DNA of 43,953 bases, from contig WGNQ01000009.1 in assembly GCA_016124455.1 (NCBI GenBank), forward strand, positions 1 to 43,953, written 5' to 3'. Within the stretch, counting starts at the first letter, position 1, and each line of letters starts with the position of its first letter. A program made the position numbers and the translations under genes. The notes under the pieces were generated by a model, which searched no databases, was not told the origin of the DNA, and saw only the letters and a program-made list of their open reading frames with translations. The stretch comes from Sideroxydans sp. (lineage in GTDB: Bacteria; Pseudomonadota; Gammaproteobacteria; Burkholderiales; Gallionellaceae). Of the stretch, positions 19,676-28,143 are shown piece after piece.

Positions 19676-21477
19676 AGTTTCAATTGTACGAGCTTGACCG
19701 CATCTTGCAAGGTGAACTGTTGTGCTTCTGCATCGCTCCGTCCCTTGTATTCGACCGTGCCATCCTTCAGTCCGCGCTCGCCGATGACGATGCGGTGTGG
19801 AATGCCGATCAGTTCGAGATCGGCAAACATCACGCCTGGGCGCTCGTCACGATCGTCCAGCAGAACCTCGATGCCGGCTGCGGCGAACTCGGCATAAAGC
19901 TGTTCCGCTGCCACGCGTACCGTCTCGTTTTTCCGGATGCCGATGGGGGCGATGGCGACGGCGAACGGTGCCATTTGCGGCGGCAGGGTGATGCCGCGCT
20001 CGTCGTGGTTCTGTTCGATGGCCGCGGCTACGATGCGTGATACGCCGATGCCGTAACAGCCCATCTCCATCACCTGTGCCTGACCGTTTTCATCCAGGTA
20101 AGTCGCTTTGAGCGCTTCGGAATATTTGGTGCGCAGTTGGAAAATGTGGCCGACCTCGATGCCGCGGCACAGTTCCAAGGTGCCTTTACCGTCGGGGCTG
20201 GGGTCGCCGGCGACAACATTGCGGATATCGGCGATAGTTGTAGGCTCGTGCAGGTCGCGCCCGAAATTGACACCGGTAAAGTGGTAGCCTGCTTCGTTGG
20301 CGCCACAGACGAAATCGCTCATCGCTTGAACTGAAAGATCGGCGATAATTGGCAGGTGTCTATGCCCAAATGGGCCTATATAGCCGGGCCGGCATTTAAG
20401 TTGTGTTTCGATGTTTTCTTCGCTGGCCCATTCGAAACTTTGCATATTTGGCCAAATGGTTTTTAGTTGGTTGGTTAACTTGATTTCGTTAATTTGATGG
20501 TCGCCACGAATTAGGACCAAGCAAAAGTTCGTTGTTGCTTTTGTGCTGACTCCGTGTGGTGCAGCTATAACGTCATTTCTGGAAGCAGCTTTGACCGTGG
20601 GTAATCCTGAAGGCGGGGTTTCAAACTTGATTAATAGCGTCTTAAGAATTTTTTGTTCTGGAACCTTAAGAAATTCTGCGACTTCCTCAATGCTCTTCTT
20701 GCCGGGCGTGGCAATCTTCTGCATTTCTGCTTTTGCTGCGGCGCGCGGCATCTTCGGCGCGATGGCCTCAGCCAGTTCGACGTTGGCCGCATAGTCGGAA
20801 TCGGGGCAGAACGCCAGCGCATCTTCGCCGGAGTCGGCCAGTACATGGAATTCGTGTGAGCCGCTGCCGCCGATAGCGCCGGTGTCGGCGCGTACTGCGC
20901 GGAACTTCAGGCCCAGCTGGCTGAAAATGGTGCTGTAGGTGCGGTACATCACCTCGTAGGTCTGCTCCAGGCTGTCGAAGCTGGCATGGAATGAATAGGC
21001 GTCTTTCATCACGAATTCGCGTGCGCGCATCACGCCGAAACGCGGGCGTACTTCGTCGCGGAACTTGGTCTGGATCTGGTAGAAGTTCAGCGGCAGTTGG
21101 CGGTAGCTCTTTACTTCGCGCCGTGCGATGTCGGTGATGACTTCCTCGTGGGTGGGGCCGAAACAGAACTGGTTGTCATGGCGATCCTTGATTTTCAGCA
21201 TCTGCGGCCCGAATACGTCCCAGCGCCCGGTTTCCTGCCACAATTCGGCGGGCTGAACGGCCGGCATCAGCAGTTCGATCGCGCCGCTGCGGTTCATTTC
21301 CTCGCGCACCACGGCTTCCACCTTGCGTAATACGCGCAGCCCCAGCGGCATCCAGGTGTACAGCCCGCTGGCCAGTTTCCTGATGTAACCGGCACGCAGC
21401 ATCAGCTTGTGGCTGGGTAATTCGGCCTCGGCAGGCGCTTCTTTCTGGGTGGAGAGGAAAAATTGGGAGACGCGCAT
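19666..21477 (-). CDS. proS: prolyl-tRNA synthetase, bacterial type with editing (INS) domain
   Basis: Charges tRNA-Pro and clears mischarged alanine. 603 residues, slightly longer than the usual ~570. Start [20 protein letters not shown]; class II motif 2 is [20 protein letters not shown] and motif 3 is [13 protein letters not shown]; the INS editing domain spans about residues 225-405. Residues ~256-379 (about 20340-20710) are encoded by distinctly AT-rich DNA: my hand count is ~41% GC over 20401-20700 against ~62% at 21001-21060. That part also carries an unusual extra stretch ([20 protein letters not shown]). Frame and catalytic motifs are intact, so it should be functional; the editing domain may have been acquired by recombination. 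Confidence 0.96.
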   Translation of the reverse strand: MRVSQFFLSTQKEAPAEAELPSHKLMLRAGYIRKLASGLYTWMPLGLRVLRKVEAVVREEMNRSGAIELLMPAVQPAELWQETGRWDVFGPQMLKIKDRHDNQFCFGPTHEEVITDIARREVKSYRQLPLNFYQIQTKFRDEVRPRFGVMRAREFVMKDAYSFHASFDSLEQTYEVMYRTYSTIFSQLGLKFRAVRADTGAIGGSGSHEFHVLADSGEDALAFCPDSDYAANVELAEAIAPKMPRAAAKAEMQKIATPGKKSIEEVAEFLKVPEQKILKTLLIKFETPPSGLPTVKAASRNDVIAAPHGVSTKATTNFCLVLIRGDHQINEIKLTNQLKTIWPNMQSFEWASEENIETQLKCRPGYIGPFGHRHLPIIADLSVQAMSDFVCGANEAGYHFTGVNFGRDLHEPTTIADIRNVVAGDPSPDGKGTLELCRGIEVGHIFQLRTKYSEALKATYLDENGQAQVMEMGCYGIGVSRIVAAAIEQNHDERGITLPPQMAPFAVAIAPIGIRKNETVRVAAEQLYAEFAAAGIEVLLDDRDERPGVMFADLELIGIPHRIVIGERGLKDGTVEYKGRSDAEAQQFTLQDAVKLVQLKLCA

Positions 21478-21629
21478 GATGTACAGTATTCGGGTAATCG
21501 GAATCGGGGCGCTGATTTTACAGGGAATGTGACAAGTATGCAGGGATGATTGTGCCGCAGGCGGCTTTCATTAAGTCGCGAAATGTGGAAAAATCCATTT
21601 CATCAAATTTAATTGAACAGGTGGCGAAG

Positions 21630-22154
21630 ATGGTTGACCGGGATGGCTACCGCCCGAATGTCGGCATCATTCTCACTAACGCCAAGAACCAGGTGTTCTG
21701 GGGAAAACGCATCAGGCAGGACTCGTGGCAGTTTCCGCAAGGCGGTATCCAGCATGGTGAAACGCCGGAGCAGGCAATGTACCGGGAGTTGCACGAGGAA
21801 GTGGGCTTGCACCCGTCGCACGTCAAGATACTCGGGCGCACGCGCGAATGGATGCGTTACGATGTGCCGCAGCATTGGGTGAGACGCGAGTGTCGCAGCA
21901 ACTACAAAGGGCAGAAGCAAATCTGGTTTTTGCTGCGCTTGGTGGGGCGAGACTGCGATGTGAGCCTGCGTGCTTCAGGACACCCTGAATTCGATGCGTG
22001 GCGTTGGAATGATTACTGGGTCGAGATGGGCGGTGTGATTGAGTTCAAGCGCGATGTGTACCGCATGGCCTTGAATGAGTTGGTGCGTTATCTGCCGCAG
22101 TTCAAAAACTCGCCGTGTTGTGATATGGCAAAAAAACTCGCAAATGGTTATTGA
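21630..22154 (+). CDS. rppH: RNA pyrophosphohydrolase (Nudix)
   Basis: Removes pyrophosphate from the 5' end of triphosphorylated mRNA, opening it to RNase E decay. 174 residues starting [20 protein letters not shown], the family N-terminus. The Nudix box is [20 protein letters not shown] followed by VGL. ATG at 21630 is preferred to a longer frame from 21546 because of this match and the AGGTGG site upstream. Divergent from proS, a conserved betaproteobacterial arrangement. It ends 28 bases before the CBS-pair gene. Confidence 0.94.
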   Translation: MVDRDGYRPNVGIILTNAKNQVFWGKRIRQDSWQFPQGGIQHGETPEQAMYRELHEEVGLHPSHVKILGRTREWMRYDVPQHWVRRECRSNYKGQKQIWFLLRLVGRDCDVSLRASGHPEFDAWRWNDYWVEMGGVIEFKRDVYRMALNELVRYLPQFKNSPCCDMAKKLANGY

Positions 22155-22182
22155 CTTAATTACCTAAATTTAAGGATCAATC

Positions 22183-22788
22183 ATGGACAAAGAGTACGCC
22201 GCACTGGCAGCACATCCTTTCAAGGCCGGTTCCGGCTTTGTCCGTCCATCGCAGATGCTGCCGCAGCGCGTGCGGCTGGATGATCCTGCGGTTAATGTGA
22301 TGACCGATCTGAAAAGCGTGTCGGTGGTCAATGTGCGCGCCAAGTCTACGATGGACAAGGCGAATGCCAAGATGATTCGCTACGGCGTGCGGCTGTTGCT
22401 GGTACTCGATGATAACGATGTGGTAGTAGGCCTGTTGACTGCCGTCGATGTACTCGGCGAAAAGCCGGTACGTTTCCTGCAGAGCATGGGGGGCACCCAT
22501 GCCGACATCCTGGTGCGCGATGTGATGACGCAGCAGCGCGACCTCGAAGTGTTACTGCTGGACGAGGTGCGCGATGCCAAAGTGGGCAATATCGTGACCA
22601 CACTGAAAAAAGCCGGGCGCCAGCATGCCATGGTGGTGGAAAGTAATGCGGACGGCAGCCAGTCGGTGCGCGGCCTGTTTTCTGCTACCCAGATAGCGCG
22701 GCAACTCGGCGCGCAGGCCCAGGGCATGGAGGTCGCGCGTACCTTCGAGGAAATCGATGCAGTCCTGGGTGGGCGCCACCTGTCCTGA
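22183..22788 (+). CDS. CBS-pair domain protein
   Basis: A 201-residue cytoplasmic protein with two CBS domains, about residues 40-100 (SVVNVRAKSTMDKANAKMIR, then RLLLVLDDNDVVVGLLTAVD) and 110-180 (ILVRDVMTQQRDLEVLLLDE, then HAMVVESNADGSQSVRGLFS). CBS pairs bind adenine nucleotides or S-adenosylmethionine and act as energy sensors or regulators; there is no attached enzyme domain, so its target is unknown. AAGGA precedes the ATG. A 9-bp hairpin lies just after the stop. Confidence 0.88.
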   Translation: MDKEYAALAAHPFKAGSGFVRPSQMLPQRVRLDDPAVNVMTDLKSVSVVNVRAKSTMDKANAKMIRYGVRLLLVLDDNDVVVGLLTAVDVLGEKPVRFLQSMGGTHADILVRDVMTQQRDLEVLLLDEVRDAKVGNIVTTLKKAGRQHAMVVESNADGSQSVRGLFSATQIARQLGAQAQGMEVARTFEEIDAVLGGRHLS

Positions 22789-22940
22789 CGCTTCCCGCCG
22801 AATCTGATTGCAGCGCAGGTTGCCATTCGGCGGTTGCTGCAACATGATCAATTATCCCGGTAACTAATACCTCACCTGCCGCCATTACAGGGGCTGCCCG
22901 TGAAGCCTGTGTGCAGCGTATGCATACCTGCAGTGCGGCT
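22789..22940. other. non-coding gap with hairpin after the CBS-pair gene
   Basis: A 9-bp stem CCGCCGAAT (22795-22803) pairs with ATTCGGCGG (22825-22833) across a 21-base loop, followed by the small dyad GTTGCTGCAAC. No T-run follows, so this is not a classic terminator. No coding frame in the gap looks real. Confidence 0.4.
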
Positions 22941-22968
22941 TTGCCGGGGCAGGCGGCTTTGCTATACT
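22941..22968 (+). promoter_or_regulatory. promoter for the PEGA lipoprotein
   Basis: TTGCCG (22941-22946), a 16-base gap and TATACT (22963-22968) stand ~27 bases before the lipoprotein ATG. Confidence 0.5.
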
Positions 22969-22994
22969 GGCCGCCTTGTGCATTTTGGGTAGAC

Positions 22995-23987
22995 ATGATG
23001 AAACGATTCTTGCAACGGTTTTTCCTGGTGTTGGTGGCGGTATCTGCTGCTGCGTGTTCCAATATGAGCATGCCGTCGTTTGGTGGTAGTGACGGTATCA
23101 GCGTCAAGGAAAATACGAGAGCCAATCCTAATGCCCCGTTGCTCAAATATGGTGTGCGCATTCATCTTGTGCGTTATACCGATGCACGCAAGACAGATAA
23201 CCCGCGCAAGATCGGGATCGGTGGCGAGAATGTTTCGGGCATGGGCAGCAAGGACATCGTCCTGGATCAGGATGTCGCGACCATTGTGACCGGATCGATC
23301 AGGAAGCATTTCGATGACGCGGGCTACCAGATCACCGAAGCGGATCAGGGCGATGCCGATTTCGAACTGAGCGGTGTCGTAAAAGACCTGACTTACAACG
23401 TCAAATACCGCGACGAAGTTTCGATTTCCGTGGAAAGCACGCTCAAGGAAGTCAAGACGGGCAAGATCGTGTGGTCGGGCATCGTGGTGGAGAAGAACGA
23501 TCGCTTTGCCGGGGTGTCGGGCAATGACACCAGCGATGTGGCGAATTACCTGAAACGCGAGCTGGGTATAGTCTCCGGCAAGACCTCGGAAGCGGTGTCC
23601 GCCGTACTGATGGCGGCGTACCCGAAGATGTTCAACCTGACGCCCGGTACCAAGCCGATTCCCGGGGTGACCGTGCTGGTTGCACCGACCACCGTGCCGC
23701 CACCGGCAGCAGTACCCGGCCAGTACATGGGCAATGGCGCAGTACCGCCACCGGCGCTGGCTGCGCACGCTACGGCGACGACCGGATTGCTGCTGGTCAA
23801 TACCAATCCGCAGCGTGCCAAGGTCTACCTCGACGATGTCTATTACGGCTTGTCGCCATTGCGCCTGGAAATGGATCCGGGTATCCACTCGATCAGCGTC
23901 AAGCTGGAAGGGTACCGGATGGTGACGGAGAAAGTGTCGGTCCGCAAAGGGGACAACACCGACGTGGAATTGAACCTGGAGCGTTAA
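22995..23987 (+). CDS. lipoprotein with C-terminal PEGA domain
   Basis: A 330-residue probable lipoprotein. The signal (MMKRFLQRFFLVLVAVSA) ends in AAAC, a plausible lipobox with Cys at residue 21. Residues ~45-215 form an alpha/beta domain (LKYGVRIHLVRYTDARKTDN, ADFELSGVVKDLTYNVKYRD, LKEVKTGKIVWSGIVVEKND) resembling CsgG/YajG/LpoB-like periplasmic lipoproteins; I cannot name the family. A proline-rich linker (APTTVPPPAAVPGQY) leads to a PEGA domain (LLVNTNPQRAKVYLDDVYYG, then DPGIHSISVKLEGYRMVTE), a beta fold found on surface or wall-associated proteins. ATG 22995 or 22998 are both possible. A strong terminator follows. Confidence 0.85.
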   Translation: MMKRFLQRFFLVLVAVSAAACSNMSMPSFGGSDGISVKENTRANPNAPLLKYGVRIHLVRYTDARKTDNPRKIGIGGENVSGMGSKDIVLDQDVATIVTGSIRKHFDDAGYQITEADQGDADFELSGVVKDLTYNVKYRDEVSISVESTLKEVKTGKIVWSGIVVEKNDRFAGVSGNDTSDVANYLKRELGIVSGKTSEAVSAVLMAAYPKMFNLTPGTKPIPGVTVLVAPTTVPPPAAVPGQYMGNGAVPPPALAAHATATTGLLLVNTNPQRAKVYLDDVYYGLSPLRLEMDPGIHSISVKLEGYRMVTEKVSVRKGDNTDVELNLER

Positions 23988-24003
23988 GGCGTATCCGGTA
24001 CTG

Positions 24004-24040
24004 AAAAAACAAAGCCCGCCATGAGCGGGCTTTGTTTTTT
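24004..24040. terminator. strong bidirectional intrinsic terminator
   Basis: A perfect 16-bp stem pairs 24004-24019 with 24025-24040 (GC core AAAGCCCGC/GCGGGCTTT) around a five-base loop, with six T on each strand's exit side. It ends the lipoprotein gene (plus) and coaBC-dut (minus). Confidence 0.92.
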
Positions 24041-24053
24041 CAGGTGCGGTGGT

Positions 24054-24506
24054 TCAGTGCTTGCCTGTGCTGCCGAAACCGTTGCTGCCGCGTTCGCTCA
24101 GCGGGAATTCTTCGACGATATTGAGTTGCATCTGCATTACCGGCACGATGACCAGTTGCGCCATGCGCTCCATCGGCATCAGCGTGAACGGGTGGTGGCC
24201 GCGATTCCATAGCGAGACGAAGATCTGCCCCTGGTAATCCGAGTCGATCAGCCCCACCAGGTTGCCCAGCACGATACCGTGTTTGTGGCCGAGGCCGGAG
24301 CGCGGCAGGATCATGGCGGCATAATGCGGGTCGTTCAGGTGAATGGCGATGCCGCTGGGTATCAATTCACACTGCCCCGGCTGGATGATGATGTTGTGGT
24401 CGATGCAGGCACGCAGGTCGATGCCGGCCGAGCCGGGGGTGGCATAGGCCGGCGGGTGTTCGTGCAGACGCTGATCGAGTATCTTTACATCGACGCTCTT
24501 TTTCAT
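24054..24506 (-). CDS. dut: deoxyuridine triphosphatase (dUTPase)
   Basis: Hydrolyses dUTP to dUMP, keeping uracil out of DNA and feeding thymidylate synthesis. 150 residues, trimeric family. Motifs in order: [30 protein letters not shown], then IDSDYQG, and the C-terminal phosphate-binding arm [15 protein letters not shown] overlaps the coaBC stop by four bases (ATGA); coaBC-dut is a widely conserved pair. Confidence 0.97.
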   Translation of the reverse strand: MKKSVDVKILDQRLHEHPPAYATPGSAGIDLRACIDHNIIIQPGQCELIPSGIAIHLNDPHYAAMILPRSGLGHKHGIVLGNLVGLIDSDYQGQIFVSLWNRGHHPFTLMPMERMAQLVIVPVMQMQLNIVEEFPLSERGSNGFGSTGKH

Positions 24507-25699
24507 TGCTTTGCTCCCGGTTGGTAAAGTTTCAGCACATGCAGCATCAGCTGCCGTGCCAGTGTGAGTTTGTCGGCACGCGGCAAGACATGTTCGCCCG
24601 TGTCGTCGAACAAAGCCAGTTCATTGTCGTCGGTGCCGATGGCGGCTTGTGCCAGATTGGCAGCGAGCAGCGGGATGCGCTTTGCCTGCCGTTTGGCGCG
24701 GGCGTGTTCATGCAGCTGTTCGCTTTCCGCGGCAAAGCCGACGCAGAACGGTGGCTTGGGCAGTCCGGCGACATAAGACAGGATATCCGGATTGGGAACC
24801 AGTTCCAGTGTCAGTGAGCCGTCGCCCTTCTTGATTTTCTGTTCGCTGGCTTGTGCCACGCGGTAATCGGCTACCGCGGCGACGCCGATAAAAATGCCGG
24901 CATCTGCCACCTGCTGTTTGACAGCCTCGAACATTTCCGCCGCGCTGCTGACGTTTACCACCTGTGCGCCATGCGGCTTATTCAGTGCCGTCGGGCCTGA
25001 GATCAGCACCACTTCTGCGCCGAGTTCCAGTGCAGCCTGGGCAAGCGCGTACCCCATCTTGCCGCTGCTACGGTTGGTGATGCCGCGCACCGCGTCGATT
25101 GCCTCGTAGGTCGGCCCGGCGGTCAGCAGCACTTTCACGCCGGACAATAGTTTCGGCTGGAAGACGGCGAGGATGTCCTGCGCCAGCTGTTCAGCTTCCA
25201 GCATCCGCCCCATGCCTTCCTCGCCGCAGGCCTGCACACCGCTGGCCGGGCCGAGCAGCGCCACGCCGTCCCGTTCCAATTGTTCAATGTTGCGTTGTGT
25301 TGCCGGATTGCCCCACATCTGTTTGTTCATCGCCGGTGCTACCAGCAGCGCGCAGTTGCGTGCAAGGCATAAAGTGGAGAGCAGATCATCGGCCTGGCCG
25401 TGCGCGAGTTTTGCAATGAAATCAGCGGTGGCCGGCGCGATCACGATTGCATCAGCGGCGCGGCTGCTGTCGATGTGTGCCATGCCGTTGTCTGCCGCGT
25501 CCCACTGGTTGACCAGCACCGGCCGGCCGGTGAGCGCCTGCATCGTGGCGGGTGTAATGAAATGGCAGGCTGCCTCGGTCATCGCTACCTGCACCTCGAT
25601 ACCTTGCTTCACCAGCAGGCGTGCCAGTTCCGCCGCCTTGTAGGCCGCGATGCCGCCGGTGATGCCGAGCACGATGCGTTTTTGTCGGGCTTGTTCCAT
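24503..25699 (-). CDS. coaBC: bifunctional PPC decarboxylase / PPC synthetase (CoaBC)
   Basis: Converts 4'-phosphopantothenate to 4'-phosphopantetheine in coenzyme A synthesis: CoaB adds cysteine using CTP and CoaC decarboxylates it with FMN. 398 residues from ATG 25699 ([20 protein letters not shown]). The N-terminal CoaC flavoprotein has [15 protein letters not shown] and the substrate-clamp region GEEGMGRM. The C-terminal CoaB domain has [20 protein letters not shown]. An upstream ATG at 25711 is an alternative; neither has a strong ribosome-binding site. It uses the product of pantothenate, whose genes panBCD lie elsewhere in this window. Confidence 0.95.
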   Translation of the reverse strand: MEQARQKRIVLGITGGIAAYKAAELARLLVKQGIEVQVAMTEAACHFITPATMQALTGRPVLVNQWDAADNGMAHIDSSRAADAIVIAPATADFIAKLAHGQADDLLSTLCLARNCALLVAPAMNKQMWGNPATQRNIEQLERDGVALLGPASGVQACGEEGMGRMLEAEQLAQDILAVFQPKLLSGVKVLLTAGPTYEAIDAVRGITNRSSGKMGYALAQAALELGAEVVLISGPTALNKPHGAQVVNVSSAAEMFEAVKQQVADAGIFIGVAAVADYRVAQASEQKIKKGDGSLTLELVPNPDILSYVAGLPKPPFCVGFAAESEQLHEHARAKRQAKRIPLLAANLAQAAIGTDDNELALFDDTGEHVLPRADKLTLARQLMLHVLKLYQPGAKQ

Positions 25700-25768
25700 A
25701 ATGCCGTGCATCTTAACAAGAAAGTGATTGCCCTGGCGATCATGGGCGCTGCGAATTTGGTGCCTGAC

Positions 25769-25774
25769 TATAAT
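25769..25774 (+). promoter_or_regulatory. possible -10 of the alpha/beta hydrolase gene
   Basis: A perfect TATAAT lies 33 bases before the hydrolase ATG, which has its own AAGG site. No good -35 is visible. Read on the minus strand the same spot gives TATAGT, so it could also serve coaBC. Confidence 0.3.
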
Positions 25775-25806
25775 CGGGGCGGGCAATCGCTGATATAAGG
25801 TGTGGC

Positions 25807-26631
25807 ATGGGAATTATTGGTCTGGCATTCTTGATATCAAGCCTCGTATTCTGGACCACCCAGAACGACCAGATATTTCAGCCGGCTGCTGAGTTGCAGA
25901 CCACCCCTGCACGCACAGGGCTGCAGGCGGAAGAAGTTCATATCCATTCCGGTTCCGGCAGCGAAGCCGGGGAGATGTTTGCCTGGTGGATCCCCGCCGG
26001 CGGAACAGGTGCGCCGACCATGCTCTACCTGCATGGCAACGACAAAAATGTCGGGCACGTCAGGGATATGGAATATGCAAGAGGAATGCACGGCCTGGGC
26101 TATAACGTGCTGATGATCGATTATCGCGGTTATGGCAAAAGCTCCGGCATCAAGCCGGGTGAGCGCACGGTATATGAGGATGCCGAGTCGGCCTGGGACT
26201 ATCTGGTGCAGCAGCGTGGCATCGCGCCAGGCAGGATATTCATCTATGGCCACTCACTGGGTGGGGCAGTGGCGATCGATCTGGCAATCCGCCACGCCGA
26301 AGCGGCGGGCGTGATCGAGGAATCTTCGTTTACCAGCATGCCTGCCATAGCCAGCGTAACCGGCTACGGCTTCATGCCGACGGACATTCTGGTACACGAG
26401 CGCTTCGATTCATTGTCCAAGGTATCCAGGCTGAAGATCCCGTTGCTGGTGATTCATGGTACGTGGGATACGGTCGTGCCGTACCAGATGGGGCAGCAGC
26501 TGTACGATGCCGCCCCATCGCCGAAGAAGATCGAATTGATCGCAGGCGGCGGGCACGAGAACAGCTGCATAGTCGGACGGGTGGAATGTATCCGGGCGTT
26601 CACCGCATTTGTGTCGCAGAATATGCATTAG
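25807..26631 (+). CDS. membrane-anchored alpha/beta hydrolase
   Basis: A 274-residue serine hydrolase of unknown substrate. It starts with one hydrophobic segment ([16 protein letters not shown]), probably an inner-membrane anchor. The oxyanion region is [16 protein letters not shown]; the nucleophile serine is in GHSLGGAVA (about residue 156); the acid is D in HGTWDTVVP and the histidine is in GGHEN, giving a complete triad. It resembles the BEM46/YfhR-type esterases by layout. AAGG precedes the ATG. radC follows after 68 bases. Confidence 0.88.
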   Translation: MGIIGLAFLISSLVFWTTQNDQIFQPAAELQTTPARTGLQAEEVHIHSGSGSEAGEMFAWWIPAGGTGAPTMLYLHGNDKNVGHVRDMEYARGMHGLGYNVLMIDYRGYGKSSGIKPGERTVYEDAESAWDYLVQQRGIAPGRIFIYGHSLGGAVAIDLAIRHAEAAGVIEESSFTSMPAIASVTGYGFMPTDILVHERFDSLSKVSRLKIPLLVIHGTWDTVVPYQMGQQLYDAAPSPKKIELIAGGGHENSCIVGRVECIRAFTAFVSQNMH

Positions 26632-26699
26632 CCGGCCAGCTATTTCTGCCTGAAGTGGCGCAGGCTGGCCATAGCCAACATTACTGGGAGTGTTCAAGC

Positions 26700-27374
26700 G
26701 TGAGCATTACTGATTGGCCAGCCGGAGAACGTCCGAGGGAAAAACTCATCGCGCGGGGTGCATCCGCGCTTTCCGATGCCGAGTTGCTGGCGATTTTCCT
26801 GCGCACCGGCGTTACGGGCAAGAGTGCGGTCGACCTGGCGCGCGAACTGTTGCAGCGCTTCGGTTCGCTGACGAACCTGTTTGCTGCGCGTGAAAAGGAT
26901 TTTTGTGCCATTCACGGCATGGGCCAGGCCAAGTATGTGCAGCTGCAGGCGGTGCTGGAAATGGCGCGGCGCGCACTGCGCGAGGAAATGGAATCGGGCG
27001 ATGCACTGAATTCGCCGGGCGCGGTGCGCGATTACCTGCAGTTGCTGCTGCGCGGGCGGCAGCAGGAAGTGTTCATGGCGATCTTTCTCGATGCGCAGCA
27101 CCGGGTAATGGTGGCCGAGGAACTGTTCAGCGGTACGCTGACCCAGACCAGCGTGTATCCGCGCGAGGTGGTCAAGCGGGCGCTGTACCACAATGCGGCG
27201 GCAGTGATCTTTGCACACAACCATCCTTCCGGCGTGGCCGAACCCAGCCAGTCCGACCAGGTGCTGACGGATGCGCTCAAGCAGGCATTGTCGCTGGTCG
27301 ATGTGCGTGTGCTCGACCATTTCATCGTGGCCGGGCCGGGCTGCCTGTCTTTTGCGGAACGCGGGCTGTTATAG
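26700..27374 (+). CDS. radC: RadC/UPF0758 family JAB-domain protein
   Basis: 224 residues. The N-terminal helix-hairpin-helix part reads [20 protein letters not shown] and [13 protein letters not shown]; the C-terminal MPN/JAMM metalloprotease fold has the zinc motif [14 protein letters not shown]. Named for DNA repair in E. coli, but that assignment was later withdrawn; the true activity is unknown. GTG at 26700 is chosen because GGGAG lies about ten bases before and the N-terminus matches the family; the frame is open further upstream, into the hydrolase gene. Its end overlaps a convergent small gene by six bases. Confidence 0.93.
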   Translation: MSITDWPAGERPREKLIARGASALSDAELLAIFLRTGVTGKSAVDLARELLQRFGSLTNLFAAREKDFCAIHGMGQAKYVQLQAVLEMARRALREEMESGDALNSPGAVRDYLQLLLRGRQQEVFMAIFLDAQHRVMVAEELFSGTLTQTSVYPREVVKRALYHNAAAVIFAHNHPSGVAEPSQSDQVLTDALKQALSLVDVRVLDHFIVAGPGCLSFAERGLL

Positions 27375-27530
27375 GCTGGGCGGAGAGGGATGGGCGATGT
27401 GCATGATCAGGTCGCCGATCTCGAACACGGCCAGAACAGCCAGTACGATGCCCAGCCAGATCAGGCGCTGCTTGATTTTATTGGAGGTTTTCTCCCTGTT
27501 GCCGGGCGGGGTGGGTGCGGAATCGGCCAT
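27369..27530 (-). CDS. 53-residue single-pass membrane protein
   Basis: A small frame from ATG at 27530, with AAAGG nine bases upstream, to TAA at 27369. The product has a hydrophilic N-terminus ([20 protein letters not shown]), one membrane helix ([20 protein letters not shown]) and a short tail. I do not recognise a family. The good ribosome-binding site and clean topology argue that it is real. It lies tail-to-tail with radC, overlapping six bases, and is divergent from rpmB. The frame stays open upstream to 27722, but that part overlaps rpmB and its promoter and is not convincing. Confidence 0.55.
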   Translation of the reverse strand: MADSAPTPPGNREKTSNKIKQRLIWLGIVLAVLAVFEIGDLIMHIAHPSPPSL

Positions 27531-27597
27531 GCGGGCTACCTTTCGGGTTCGTCTTGACGGGGTAATCATAACAAAAGCCGGAAAAGTGGACGGTGGG

Positions 27598-27627
27598 TTG
27601 AACATGGCCGGTGTTTTAGGGTAGAAT
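27598..27627 (+). promoter_or_regulatory. promoter for rpmB-rpmG
   Basis: TTGAAC (-35, 27598-27603), an 18-base gap and TAGAAT (-10, 27622-27627), each five of six to consensus, stand ~36 bases before the rpmB ATG. Confidence 0.65.
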
Positions 27628-27662
27628 CGCGCCTCTTTTGAAAACTGGTTGGAGTAAGTGCC

Positions 27663-27899
27663 ATGGCACGCGTCTGTCAAGTAACGGGTAAACGCCCGAT
27701 GGTGGGTAACAATGTGTCCCACGCGAACAACAAAACCAAGCGCCGTTTCCTGCCGAATCTGCAGCGCCGCCGCTTCTGGGTGGAGAGCGAGAACCGCTGG
27801 GTTTCCCTGCGCCTGACCAATGCCGCATTGCGCACTATCGACAAGAACGGCATCGAAGCCGTACTGTTTGAAATGCGCGCCCGCGGCGAGAAAGTTTAA
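27663..27899 (+). CDS. rpmB: 50S ribosomal protein L28
   Basis: 78 residues, the usual length. Start [20 protein letters not shown], then [24 protein letters not shown] seven to eight bases before ATG. Forms the classic rpmB-rpmG operon with L33 eleven bases downstream; own promoter and shared terminator. Confidence 0.98.
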   Translation: MARVCQVTGKRPMVGNNVSHANNKTKRRFLPNLQRRRFWVESENRWVSLRLTNAALRTIDKNGIEAVLFEMRARGEKV

Positions 27900-27910
27900 G
27901 GAGAATCGTC

Positions 27911-28078
27911 ATGGCTAAAGGCGCACGCGAAAAAATCAAGCTGGAATCCTCTGCAGGTACCGGTCATTTCTACACCACGAGCAAGAACAAGCGCACCACC
28001 CCGGAAAAGCTCGAATTCAACAAGTTCGACCCGGTAGTCCGCAAGCACGTGCCGTACAAGGAAACCAAGCTGAAGTAA
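27911..28078 (+). CDS. rpmG: 50S ribosomal protein L33
   Basis: 55 residues: starts [20 protein letters not shown] and ends VPYKETKLK. The zinc-ribbon cysteines of the C+ form are absent, so it is the zinc-independent (C-) form. AAGGAG lies eight to nine bases before ATG. Co-transcribed with rpmB and followed by a strong terminator. Confidence 0.97.
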   Translation: MAKGAREKIKLESSAGTGHFYTTSKNKRTTPEKLEFNKFDPVVRKHVPYKETKLK

Positions 28079-28097
28079 TTCGGCTGCTGTTCCCATG

Positions 28098-28125
28098 AAA
28101 AAGCCCGCTCGCAGCGGGCTTTTTT
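28098..28125. terminator. bidirectional intrinsic terminator
   Basis: AAAAAGCCCGCT (28098-28109) pairs perfectly with AGCGGGCTTTTT (28113-28124) around a three-base loop. It ends rpmBG on the plus strand and the purM-to-methyltransferase operon on the minus strand. Confidence 0.9.
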
Positions 28126-28143
28126 GTTGCCGGTATCTTTACA

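Noticed and set aside
20340-20710. Insertion sequence or intein in proS
   Set aside because: The frame is continuous, the segment aligns with the expected editing domain, and no terminal repeats or intein splice motifs are visible.
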